Source: Streptomyces sp. SolWspMP-5a-2 | Lineage (GTDB): Bacteria; Actinomycetota; Actinomycetes; Streptomycetales; Streptomycetaceae | DNA length: 64,000 bases | Assembly (NCBI RefSeq): GCF_900091845.1 | Contig: NZ_FMCI01000251.1 | Location: 1 to 64,000, forward strand | Reading direction: 5' to 3' | In this document: one piece after another, positions 35,919-45,694 of the stretch | How the letters are laid out: every line of letters begins with the position of its first letter | Position numbering within the stretch: position 1 is the stretch's first letter | Notes under the pieces: model-generated | What the model saw: only the letters and a program-made list of their open reading frames with translations | Databases searched by the model: none | What the model was told of the DNA's origin: nothing | Translations under genes and position numbers: made by a program

Positions 35919-36902
35919 TCAGGGTTCCTGCCTCAGAATCCCCGACTGGGCTATGAGGTAGCCGAGCTGGGCGCGGCTGCCGCTGCCCAGGGCGCTGGCG
36001 AGCTTGGCGATGTGGGCGCGGCAGGTGCGCACGTTCATGCCGAGGCGCCGGGCGATGGCCTCGTCGACGTGGCCCTCGATGAGGAGCTTGGCGATGGAGT
36101 GCTGGATCTCGGTGATGCCGTCGGGGGCGGTCTCGTAGGGGGCGCCCGCGCTGAGCGGGACGGCGCGGTCCCACATGAACTCGAAGAACTTGACGAGGTA
36201 GCGGACCAGGCCGGGGTGGCGCAGTTCGAGGGCGACCTGGCCGTCGTCGCTGATCGGGATGAAGGCGACCGTCTCGTCGCAGATGATGAGCCGCCCGACG
36301 AGTTCGTCGATGGTGCGGTACTCGACCTTGCCGCTGGCGAACTGGGCGACGTAGGCGAGCGTCTCCGGGCTGTGCCGGGCGGTGTGCTGGTAGAGGGTGC
36401 GGATGCGGCAGCCGCGTTCGATCAGCGGCCGGTCCCGCTCCAGACCCTGTACGAGCGTGTGTTCGAGACGACGGCGGCTCGGCTGGACGGTGAGCATCTC
36501 GGACTGGCACTGGGCGGTGGCCAGATCGAGCGCCGCGTTGATCCGGTCGATGCCCTCCAGGACGGTGATCGAGTGGGTGGTGGAGGAGACCTGGGCGCTC
36601 AGTGCCATGAATGGCTCGAAAGCCTCGGCCAGCTCCATCGACAGCCGGCGGTGCTGCGTGATCTCGTGCTCGATCGGGTTGACGCGTTGCGCCAGCGCGA
36701 TCGACGGCGGCACCGGGCGGAGCCATTTGTCGTCGTCAGGGTCGGGGTGCAGGAGCGCGAACTCCATCAGGCAGGGCGCCGATTCCACGTCATCCCGGGC
36801 AATGCGCCCGGTGCGGAGGGCGTTGCCGTAGAGACGCGCGCCCTCGTCACACATGGCGGTCAGCGCATGAGGATGTGTCCGCTTAGTCTCGCTTGTGGCC
36901 AA
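35919..36902 (-). CDS. LuxR-type regulator 3, divergent from the DSTW peptide gene
   Basis: A 327-residue paralogue. It keeps CLMEFALLHPDPDDDKWLRP, RIRTLYQHTARHSPE and HTH LGMNVRTCRAHIAKLASALG. It departs from the other two at sensor positions: LTVQPSR rather than LTVQPGG, and ICDETVAFIPISDDGQVALE rather than DRTVAFIPAN..RTLALE. Start is probably the TTG at 36902, with GGAG close upstream and N-terminal length matching regulator 1; the ATG at 36854 is the alternative. It shares a 112-bp promoter region with the repeat-peptide gene, making it the likeliest direct regulator of that operon. Confidence 0.75.
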   Translation of the reverse strand: MATSETKRTHPHALTAMCDEGARLYGNALRTGRIARDDVESAPCLMEFALLHPDPDDDKWLRPVPPSIALAQRVNPIEHEITQHRRLSMELAEAFEPFMALSAQVSSTTHSITVLEGIDRINAALDLATAQCQSEMLTVQPSRRRLEHTLVQGLERDRPLIERGCRIRTLYQHTARHSPETLAYVAQFASGKVEYRTIDELVGRLIICDETVAFIPISDDGQVALELRHPGLVRYLVKFFEFMWDRAVPLSAGAPYETAPDGITEIQHSIAKLLIEGHVDEAIARRLGMNVRTCRAHIAKLASALGSGSRAQLGYLIAQSGILRQEP

Positions 36903-36919
36903 ATCTCCACCCCCCAGGG

Positions 36920-36947
36920 TCCTGAACGTGCAGGAACATGATGCATC
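36920..36947. promoter_or_regulatory. Operator candidates between LuxR-type gene 3 and the DSTW operon
   Basis: An inverted repeat TCCTG-N6-CAGGA (36920-36935) and the 8-bp palindrome GATGCATC (36940-36947) lie side by side in the 112-bp divergent intergenic region. LuxR-type HTH dimers commonly bind such dyads. No strong -35/-10 pair is obvious for either gene. Confidence 0.4.
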
Positions 36948-37014
36948 GATTGTGTGGCCATGACGTGCCGGAATGGGCCATCGTCGTAGTCGACGGGGGA
37001 GAGGTGACCTTCAA

Positions 37015-37350
37015 ATGAGGACGAAGCCGACTATGCATAAGAGAATGCTTCGCTCGGCGCTTGTCGCCGCCTTCTCCGTGGCTGTGGCCCTCGGCACGCT
37101 GACCGGCCTGGCGGGAACGAAGAGCGACACCCGCGCGGACAGTACCTGGCGCGCCACCGTGGCCGCGGCGGTGCCGGGAGACAGCACCTGGTTCGCGTCG
37201 GCCGCCGCCGTGCCCGGGGACAGCACCTGGGTGGTGCGGGCGTCCGACAGCCCCCAGGACGACAGCACCTGGGTGGTGACGGCGTCCGACCGGACGCAGG
37301 ACGACAGCACCTGGAGCGTGGACGACAGCACCTGGGCCGTCGAGTCATGA
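37015..37350 (+). CDS. Exported small protein with six DSTW repeats
   Basis: A 111-residue protein with a Sec-type signal (LRSALVAAFSVAVALGTLTG after a basic MRTKPTMHKRM start). The mature part is six DSTW motifs at residues 42, 56, 69, 83, 97 and 104, spaced 14, 13, 14, 14 and 7 residues; repeats 3 and 4 extend to DSTWVV. It has no Cys and few charged residues other than Asp. Five copies use the same codons (gacagcacctgg). I do not recognise a family. Layout suggests a multi-copy pro-peptide cut into DSTW-type peptides, or a repetitive surface protein. GAGGTGA lies 7 nt before the ATG. The stop overlaps the Rieske-like gene by 4 nt, and LuxR-type regulator 3 is divergent. Confidence 0.8.
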   Translation: MRTKPTMHKRMLRSALVAAFSVAVALGTLTGLAGTKSDTRADSTWRATVAAAVPGDSTWFASAAAVPGDSTWVVRASDSPQDDSTWVVTASDRTQDDSTWSVDDSTWAVES

Positions 37351-37682
37351 CCACGCCTCCCGACGACCGGTCCTTCCGTCGCGAGATGGCCACGGCCTAC
37401 CGCTCCGGCTGGCACTTCATCGACCTGGTCACCGCGATCCCCCATCCGGGTGACTCGCTGATGGTGACGGTGTTCGGCGAGCCGGTGGTCGTGACGCGTG
37501 ACGAGGATGAGGACGTACGGGCGTACCGGTGTCTGCGGCGGCCTCGGGGGGCGCCGCAGCCGGTGAGGTGTGCCATCCGGTACGGAATGATCTTTGTGAA
37601 CCTTGATCAACGAGACCACAGGCTGGTGGAGCCGGAGGCCCCCACCCCGCGAACCATCTCAGCCACCCCCCGCAGTGCCTGA
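37347..37682 (+). CDS. Small degenerate Rieske-like protein
   Basis: A 111-residue protein whose ATG overlaps the DSTW peptide stop (ATGA). The core SGWHFIDLVTAIPHPGDSLM, then FGEPVVVTRDEDEDVRAYRC matches the start of the Rieske domain of ring-hydroxylating oxygenases, and IRYGMIFVNLDQ matches the strand that follows that domain. The cluster-binding part is shortened and the expected C-x-H and C-x2-H are CLR and CAIR, so both His ligands are missing. It is unlikely to hold a 2Fe-2S cluster and may be a binding or scaffold protein for the co-translated peptide. No signal peptide. The fold is assigned by eye. Confidence 0.6.
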   Translation: MTTPPDDRSFRREMATAYRSGWHFIDLVTAIPHPGDSLMVTVFGEPVVVTRDEDEDVRAYRCLRRPRGAPQPVRCAIRYGMIFVNLDQRDHRLVEPEAPTPRTISATPRSA

Positions 37683-37725
37683 CGCGATTCCCCCGTCGTA
37701 ACAGATCGCTCAGGCGCTTCCCCCC

Positions 37726-37766
37726 GCAGCGGCGTCACCGTGACCTGAACACGGTGACGCCGCTGC
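37726..37766. terminator. Bidirectional hairpin terminator
   Basis: Perfect 17-bp stem (37726-37742 with 37750-37766) and 7-nt loop, followed on the plus strand by AGTTTT. It ends the DSTW operon and probably also the convergent oxidase-like gene at 37831. Confidence 0.85.
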
Positions 37767-37830
37767 AGTTTTGGGCCCTTCCGCACGGTCCCGACCGAGA
37801 CGTCCCGCGCCCATGAGTGGCTGAAAACAA

Positions 37831-38244
37831 TCAGCCGTGGCCCATGATCCGCGTCAGCCGGATCTCGATGACCACGCGGGCCGGGTTCGGCGACGGGACC
37901 CGGTGGTAGCGCTCCGTGTACCGGCGCTCCGCCTCCGCGACCGCGTCCGGCCCGGTCCGCACCTCGGCCACCCCCTCCAGCGTCGCCCAGCGCCGCCCGT
38001 CGACCTGGCACACCGCGACCCGCGCGCCGCCGGGCCCGGCCGCCAGGATGTTGCGCACCTTCCGGCTCGCCGATCCGGCGATGACCCGCGCGAGCCCCGC
38101 CTCCGGGTCGTAGGTGACCCCCACCGGCACCACGTGCGGGCTGCCGTCCGGGCGCGGGGTGGTCAGCGTGCACAGATGCCGTTCACGCCAGAAGTCGAGG
38201 TACGCGGGGTCGGGAGCGCCGGGGTGCTGCGCGGGGGTCGCCAT
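37831..38244 (-). CDS. Pyridoxamine 5'-phosphate oxidase/F420-type split-barrel protein
   Basis: A 137-residue split beta-barrel protein: RHLCTLTTPRPDGSPHVVPV at the start, SASRKVRNILAAG and RWATLEGVAEVRTGPDAVAE in the middle, ending with VVIEIRLTRIMGHG. This family binds FMN or F420; in actinobacteria many members use F420. A PPOX-type metabolic role cannot be assigned. It is divergent from clpB, with the clpB HAIR in between. Confidence 0.78.
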   Translation of the reverse strand: MATPAQHPGAPDPAYLDFWRERHLCTLTTPRPDGSPHVVPVGVTYDPEAGLARVIAGSASRKVRNILAAGPGGARVAVCQVDGRRWATLEGVAEVRTGPDAVAEAERRYTERYHRVPSPNPARVVIEIRLTRIMGHG

Positions 38245-38322
38245 GGCCGGAACCTAGCCGACGCGGGGGCCCGCCGGTCGGGGCACGGCGCGGAAAATCA
38301 CCGGAACGGGGTCCGACCCTGC

Positions 38323-38367
38323 CTTGAGCGGAATAGACTCAACTTTGTGTACGCTGACTGAGTCAGC
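38323..38367 (+). promoter_or_regulatory. HspR HAIR and palindrome upstream of clpB
   Basis: The HAIR CTTGAGC-N7-ACTCAAC is at 38323-38343, one mismatch per arm from consensus. TAGACT (38334-38339) inside it fits a Streptomyces -10 element, so bound HspR would block the promoter. A separate 15-bp palindrome GCTGACTGAGTCAGC (38353-38367) lies in the predicted 5' leader. Confidence 0.8.
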
Positions 38368-38407
38368 AAGGGACCAGCAGGAGCGGCAGCAGGAGGAGAG
38401 AACGAAC

Positions 38408-41005
<2,598 letters not shown>

Positions 41006-41247
41006 TTCCGGTCGGGGCACCAGGACGCGTGGGGCCGTGCGGAACCGGGTACTCGGGCGCACGGCCGCCCGGGGCCCGGCACCGGTGGGCGGCCGCGCGC
41101 CGGACCCCGGGACGCGGGGGAGGGCGGCCGTACGGCCCAGCCGCCGCCCGGATCGTGTCTGCCCACGGCTGACAGGGTCGGCGGGGCTTGCCACGCCCCT
41201 CCCCGCATGGGGGAGGATGACGGAATCCGTATGAAGGGAAGAACACG

Positions 41248-41781
41248 GTGACCATCGACCCGTCCTCGATTCCGAATTTCGGGGGCCAGCCCGAGCCGCA
41301 GCCCCAAGGGCCGGCGGGCCCCGTAGTCCCGGATCAGGACCTCGTGAAGCAGCTCCTCGACCAGATGGAGCTCAAGTACGTCGTCGACGACGAGGGTGAC
41401 CTCGCGGCGCCGTGGGAGCAGTTCCGCACGTACTTCATGTTCCGCGGCGAGGGCGACCAGCAGGTCTTCTCGGTGCGGACGTTCTACGACCGGCCCCACC
41501 AGATCGACGAGAAGCCCACGCTCCTGGAGTCGATCGACGACTGGAACCGGCGCACGCTGTGGCCCAAGCTCTACACGCACACCCACGACGACGGCACCGT
41601 CCGGCTGATCGGTGAGGCGCAGATGCTCATCGGCACCGGCGTCAGCCTGGAGCACTTCGTGTCCTCCACGGTCAGCTGGGTGCGCGCCGCCATCGAGTTC
41701 GACAAGTGGCTCGTCGAGCAGCTCGGCCTGGAGGACGACGTCAACGACGCCGACGGGACGCCCGGCGACGACGAGGCGTAG
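41248..41781 (+). CDS. YbjN domain-containing protein
   Basis: A 177-residue acidic protein with the YbjN fold: LVKQLLDQMELKYVVDDEGD, FRTYFMFRGEGDQQVFSVRT, DDWNRRTLWPKLYTHTHDDG and VSLEHFVSSTVSWVRAAIEF. YbjN-family proteins resemble type III secretion chaperones in fold, and their role in actinobacteria is unknown. GTG start with GAAGGGAAG upstream. The 240 bp between clpB and this gene hold no recognisable feature. It converges on the next gene with a 6-nt gap. Confidence 0.8.
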   Translation: MTIDPSSIPNFGGQPEPQPQGPAGPVVPDQDLVKQLLDQMELKYVVDDEGDLAAPWEQFRTYFMFRGEGDQQVFSVRTFYDRPHQIDEKPTLLESIDDWNRRTLWPKLYTHTHDDGTVRLIGEAQMLIGTGVSLEHFVSSTVSWVRAAIEFDKWLVEQLGLEDDVNDADGTPGDDEA

Positions 41782-41787
41782 CCCTCC

Positions 41788-42987
41788 CTACAGGGGTGTG
41801 CGGGCGACGACCACCAGGTAGGCCCCGTAGCAGAACGAGAGCCCGGCCAGGGCGCAGACCACCACGGTGGCGTGCCAGGGCCGGGCTCTCGCCGTGCGGG
41901 TCAGCGCCCGCGCCAGCGGCAGCAGCAGCGGGAACGCCGGGAGCAGGAACCGCGGCTTGCACTCGAAGAACCCCGAGCCGCCCACCGCGACCAGCAGCAG
42001 CACCCCGCTGTAGACGACCAGCGGCAGCGGGGCCCGGTCGGCGACGAGCAGCGCGAACAGCACCAGGGCCGCCGCCACGATCACCATCGTCATCGGGAAG
42101 ACGAGCTGTTCGTCGCCGAGCAGCAGGTGGCGGACGAAGCGCAGCGAGCCGCGGCCCAGGTCGAAGCGGGAGCCCCACAGGCGCTGCACCTCGAAGTAGC
42201 CGCCCGGCAGATCGCCCTCCCTGTGGCCCACCCAGAGCACGTACGCGGCCCAGCCGACCGGCGCGAGCGCCGCGCCCGTCCACAGCCTGTGGGTAACTTT
42301 CCCGCCCGCCCGCCGCACCGTCCAGCACTCCCACGCCGCCGCGGCGAGGACCGCCGCCGCCACCGCGAACCCGTTCGGCCGGGAGAGCCCCGCCAGCGCG
42401 GCCAGCGCCCCTGCCCACAGCCAGCGCCCGGCCAGCACGGCGTACAGCGACCAGACCGCGAACGCGGTGAGCACCGGCTCGGTGTACGCCATGGAGAGCA
42501 CGATCGAGTGCGGCAGCAGCCCCCACAGCAGCACCAGCGCCGTCGCCACCGCCCGCCCGTAGAGGCGCGCGCCCAGCGCGAAGAGGCCGCACGCGGCGAG
42601 GTAGGCGGCCAGCCACGACACCAGCAGGCCCGCCGCGCCCCCGCTCAGCGGGCCCGCCTCCGTCACCAGCCGCACCAGCGCCGGGTACAGCGGGAAGAAC
42701 GCCAGGTCGCTGTGGACGACGTCGGGCCCGAAGACCTCGCTGACGCCGTACCCGTGCGCGGCGATGCCCAGGTACCACAGGGAGTCCCAGGACCGGCCGA
42801 GCAGCGTGAGCGGGCGCTGGTCGGTCGCCCAGGCGGCGGCCGCCAGGACGAGGACGCCCAGCAGCCGGGCGACGGTGAAGAGGCCGAGCGCCCGCGCCGC
42901 GTCACCGGCGACGGACAGCCGCGCCCGCCCGGCGGCGCCCGGCCGCTGGCTGCGGGACGGGGGGAGGAGGATGCTCGCGTGGGTCAC
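41788..42987 (-). CDS. PIG-V-like mannosyltransferase membrane protein
   Basis: A 399-residue protein with about ten membrane helices. The first luminal-type loop has RSWDSLWYLGIAAHGYG, then FFPLYPALVRLV, AYTEPVLTAF and LSRPNGFAVAA, the pattern of the PIG-V/GT-C mannosyltransferase family that uses polyprenyl-phosphate sugars. In actinobacteria such enzymes build lipoglycans or glycoproteins on the outer membrane face; acceptor unknown. GTG start. Confidence 0.78.
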   Translation of the reverse strand: MTHASILLPPSRSQRPGAAGRARLSVAGDAARALGLFTVARLLGVLVLAAAAWATDQRPLTLLGRSWDSLWYLGIAAHGYGVSEVFGPDVVHSDLAFFPLYPALVRLVTEAGPLSGGAAGLLVSWLAAYLAACGLFALGARLYGRAVATALVLLWGLLPHSIVLSMAYTEPVLTAFAVWSLYAVLAGRWLWAGALAALAGLSRPNGFAVAAAVLAAAAWECWTVRRAGGKVTHRLWTGAALAPVGWAAYVLWVGHREGDLPGGYFEVQRLWGSRFDLGRGSLRFVRHLLLGDEQLVFPMTMVIVAAALVLFALLVADRAPLPLVVYSGVLLLVAVGGSGFFECKPRFLLPAFPLLLPLARALTRTARARPWHATVVVCALAGLSFCYGAYLVVVARTPL

Positions 42988-43133
42988 ACCGGCACATTGC
43001 CGGTCGAAGGGGGCGAATACGAGCGTTGCGCGCCCGTGGACGGCGGATTCGACCCGTCCGGGGACACCGCGCGGACGGTCGCCCCGCCCGGAAGCGACGG
43101 CGGCCGGGCCGCCCGCGGCGGGTCAGCCGCCGG

Positions 43134-44312
43134 TCAGCGGACCGCCTTCAGCCGCTCGACCGCCTCCTGGAGCACCGACGTCCGCTTGCAGAAGGCGAAC
43201 CGCACGAACGGCGCCCCCTCCTCCCGGTGGTCGTAGAAGACGGCGTTGGGGACGGCCACCACGCCCGCGCGCTCCGGGAGCGCCCGGCAGAAGGCGAAGC
43301 CGTCGCTCTCGCCGAGCGGCCGGATGTCGGTGGTGACGAAGTAGGTCCCGGCCGGCCGGAAGACCGCGAACCCGGCGTCCGCCAGCCCCGCCGCGAGCAG
43401 GTCGCGCTTGGCGAGCATGTCCGCGCGGAAGCCGGCGAAGAAGCTGTCGGGCAGCGCGAGCGCCTCGGCGACCGCGTACTGGAAGGGGCCGGACGCCACG
43501 TACGTGAGGAACTGCTTCGCGGAGCGCACCGCGGACACCAGCGCGGGCGCGGCCGTCACCCAGCCCACCTTCCACCCGGTGAACGAGAACGTCTTGCCCG
43601 CCGAGCCGATCGTCACCGTGCGCTCCCGCATCCCGGGGAAGCCCGCCAGCGGCAGGTGCTCGGCGTCGTCGAAGACCAGGTGCTCGTACACCTCGTCCGT
43701 CACCACCAGCAGGTCCCGCTCGACGGCCAGTTCGGCGATCGCCGTCAGCTCCGCGCGGCCGAGGACCGTGCCGGTCGGGTTGTGCGGGGTGTTGATCAGC
43801 AGCAGCCGGGTGCGGTCGGTGACGGCGGCCCGCAGCTCGTCCAGGTCGAGCCGGAACGCCCCCTCGTGCGGGCGCAGGGTGACCGGCACCCGGGTGCCGC
43901 CCGCCATCGCGACGCAGGCCGCGTAGGAGTCGTAGTACGGCTCCAGGGCGATCACCTCGTCGCCCGGCTCCACCAGCGCCAGCAGCGTCGCCGCGATGGC
44001 CTCGGTGGCGCCCGCGGTGACCAGGACACCGGTGTCGGGGTCGTGGTCGAGGCCGTACCGGCGCTGCTGGTGCGCGGCGATCGCGGTGCGCAGCTCGGGG
44101 ACGCCGGGGCCCGGCGGGTACTGGTTGCCGCGCCCGTCGCGCAGCGCCCGCACCGCGGCCTCCCGGATCTCCTCGGGGCCGTCCGTGTCGGGGAAGCCCT
44201 GGCCGAGGTTGATCGCGCCGGTGCGGGTGGCCAGCGCGGACATCTCCGCGAAGATCGTCGTCCCGAACTCGGCGAGGCGGCGGTTGAGCAGGGGGCGGGT
44301 GCTGGAGGTCAT
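43134..44312 (-). CDS. PLP-dependent aminotransferase (class I/II)
   Basis: A 392-residue fold-type I aminotransferase. INLGQGFPDTDGPEEI, NQYPPGPGVPELRTAIA, INTPHNPTGTVLGRAEL and Lys240 in GSAGKTFSFTGWKVGW (PLP Schiff base) are plain. The sequence resembles the kynurenine-aminotransferase/methionine aminotransferase branch. The exact amino donor is not readable; a link to the kynurenine genes at 53-56 kb is possible but they are 9 kb away. I start at the ATG at 44312, where AGGA has 8-nt spacing, rather than the ATG at 44321. Confidence 0.88.
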   Translation of the reverse strand: MTSSTRPLLNRRLAEFGTTIFAEMSALATRTGAINLGQGFPDTDGPEEIREAAVRALRDGRGNQYPPGPGVPELRTAIAAHQQRRYGLDHDPDTGVLVTAGATEAIAATLLALVEPGDEVIALEPYYDSYAACVAMAGGTRVPVTLRPHEGAFRLDLDELRAAVTDRTRLLLINTPHNPTGTVLGRAELTAIAELAVERDLLVVTDEVYEHLVFDDAEHLPLAGFPGMRERTVTIGSAGKTFSFTGWKVGWVTAAPALVSAVRSAKQFLTYVASGPFQYAVAEALALPDSFFAGFRADMLAKRDLLAAGLADAGFAVFRPAGTYFVTTDIRPLGESDGFAFCRALPERAGVVAVPNAVFYDHREEGAPFVRFAFCKRTSVLQEAVERLKAVR

Positions 44313-44450
44313 ACCGGTCATCCTGCGCCGAAGCTCTGGAGTTCCTCAACTCTGCTTTGGCCCGGGGAGTGACCGGGAATCCCCGGGGCACGCACGAAGC
44401 GAGGCGCCCACGGGGGGTTGCTTCGGGGGACTCGGAAGGAGGGTGGCGCC

Positions 44451-44756
44451 ATGGGTGTCATTCTGATCTTCACGGCGATAGTGGTGGTCATCGTGGTGGC
44501 CGCGGTGTCCAGGCGGCGCGGCAAGGGACGCGCCGCTTCCTACCGGCGCGGGGGCGCCGCGAGCGGGGGCGGCGGCGGGGCCAGTTGGTGGGCGGGCGAC
44601 AGCGGTTCGTCGTCCGGCGGTCACCACTCCGGCGGCCACCACTCCGGTGGTCACTCCTGCGGTGGCGGCGGCCACTCGTCGTGCGGGGGCGGCTCCTCGT
44701 GCGGCGGCGGTTCGTCCTGCGGCGGCGGGGGCGGCTGCGGCGGCGGGGGCAACTGA
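44451..44756 (+). CDS. Gly/His/Ser/Cys-rich membrane-anchored protein
   Basis: A 101-residue protein. One N-terminal membrane helix (GVILIFTAIVVVIVVAAVSR) is followed by a basic stretch and then a low-complexity tail made of GGHHSGGHHSGGHS-type and SSCGGG units ending in Gly/Cys. The tail has about five His and six Cys. It could bind metal or be disulfide-linked; no known family is recognised. If the N-terminus is inside, the tail is outside. GGAGG lies 8 nt before the ATG. No operon partner. Confidence 0.75.
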   Translation: MGVILIFTAIVVVIVVAAVSRRRGKGRAASYRRGGAASGGGGGASWWAGDSGSSSGGHHSGGHHSGGHSCGGGGHSSCGGGSSCGGGSSCGGGGGCGGGGN

Positions 44757-44783
44757 GCACGCTCCGCTGGCCCGTACGCCCCG

Positions 44784-44813
44784 GCGTGCGCCACGACCCG
44801 GTGGCGCACGCCT
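44784..44813. terminator. Hairpin in intergenic region
   Basis: Perfect 12-bp stem (GGCGTGCGCCAC with its complement) and 6-nt loop, 28 nt after the Gly/His/Cys-rich gene. The rest of the gap to 45050 is comparatively A/T-rich and has a second short dyad near 44880 (GTGGCGACGCCAC), but I see no gene. Confidence 0.6.
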
Positions 44814-45050
44814 GGTTGAACAGTTGAGCAGTGGAGCCCTCTGAGGGATGGAAACCCCACGAAGTTGGGTAAAAAGACTGTGGCGACGCCACAGTTCATG
44901 ATTCCCTCTAAACCACCAAAGCGGCCGGAACGGATGTCCAGCGCACTCCCCCACGACGGGCCGACCGAAGTCGTCCGGACCGTCAGGTGCCGACCCTGGT
45001 GTCGCCGGATCCACTCCCCCTCATTCTTTGCGTGCTAGCGGAGCCCACCC

Positions 45051-45590
45051 ATGCTCACGACCCTGAACACCGTCTACACCGACACACGTGCCGCCGACCT
45101 CGCCTGGGCGCTGGGCGGCGACCCGCTCCCCGCGCTCGCCACGCTGGACATCGAACTGTCCCGGGCCAAGCTCCAGTTGCGACTTCTCGGCGCCTCCCAT
45201 CAAGTCATCCTGGAGGAGGAGCAGGGAAGTTGTTCGGAGACGGTGGCGTGCATCCCCGGCAGCAGCACCCCGTTGCCGCTGGGGGTCGCCAAGCGCGTCG
45301 GCGACTGGGAGTACGAGTTCGCGGCCCGCGTCGAGGTGCTGTCCCCGGGCTCGTTCGCGGGGCGCGCGCAGGAGCTGCTCGCCCTCGTCTCCGACCATCC
45401 GAACGGACTCGCGGGCGTCTTCCCCGGCAGTCCGCACGCCTTCACCGCCCTGCTGGCCCAGCGGCACGAGGGCCAGGTGCACTGGCGGACCTGGCACGCC
45501 TATCCGCAGGACGGACAGCTCGTCGCCACCCGCACCCGGGTGGGCGTCCGGGTCCCGGCGGCGGAGTCGCTCAGCCCCTCGGCCGTCTGA
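45051..45590 (+). CDS. DUF2617 family protein
   Basis: A 179-residue soluble protein matching DUF2617: TLDIELSRAKLQLRLLGASH, then LPLGVAKRVGDWEYEFAARV and HAFTALLAQRHEGQVHWRTW. In Streptomyces it often sits beside the membrane spermidine-synthase-like gene that follows here. No activity is known. The ATG has AGCGGAG upstream. Confidence 0.78.
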   Translation: MLTTLNTVYTDTRAADLAWALGGDPLPALATLDIELSRAKLQLRLLGASHQVILEEEQGSCSETVACIPGSSTPLPLGVAKRVGDWEYEFAARVEVLSPGSFAGRAQELLALVSDHPNGLAGVFPGSPHAFTALLAQRHEGQVHWRTWHAYPQDGQLVATRTRVGVRVPAAESLSPSAV

Positions 45591-45694
45591 CCCCGGCCGT
45601 CCCGCGGAGATCAAACGTCCAGCCGCCGACTGGCCGACATTTCCACACGTGTGGGTGACGAAGCGTGACGTTCACGTGACGTAACGTCGCAGTC

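Noticed and set aside
38324-38407. ATG at 38324 as the clpB start
   Set aside because: It would put the HAIR and promoter inside the gene; the GTG at 38408 has a strong ribosome-binding site and begins the normal ClpB N-domain.
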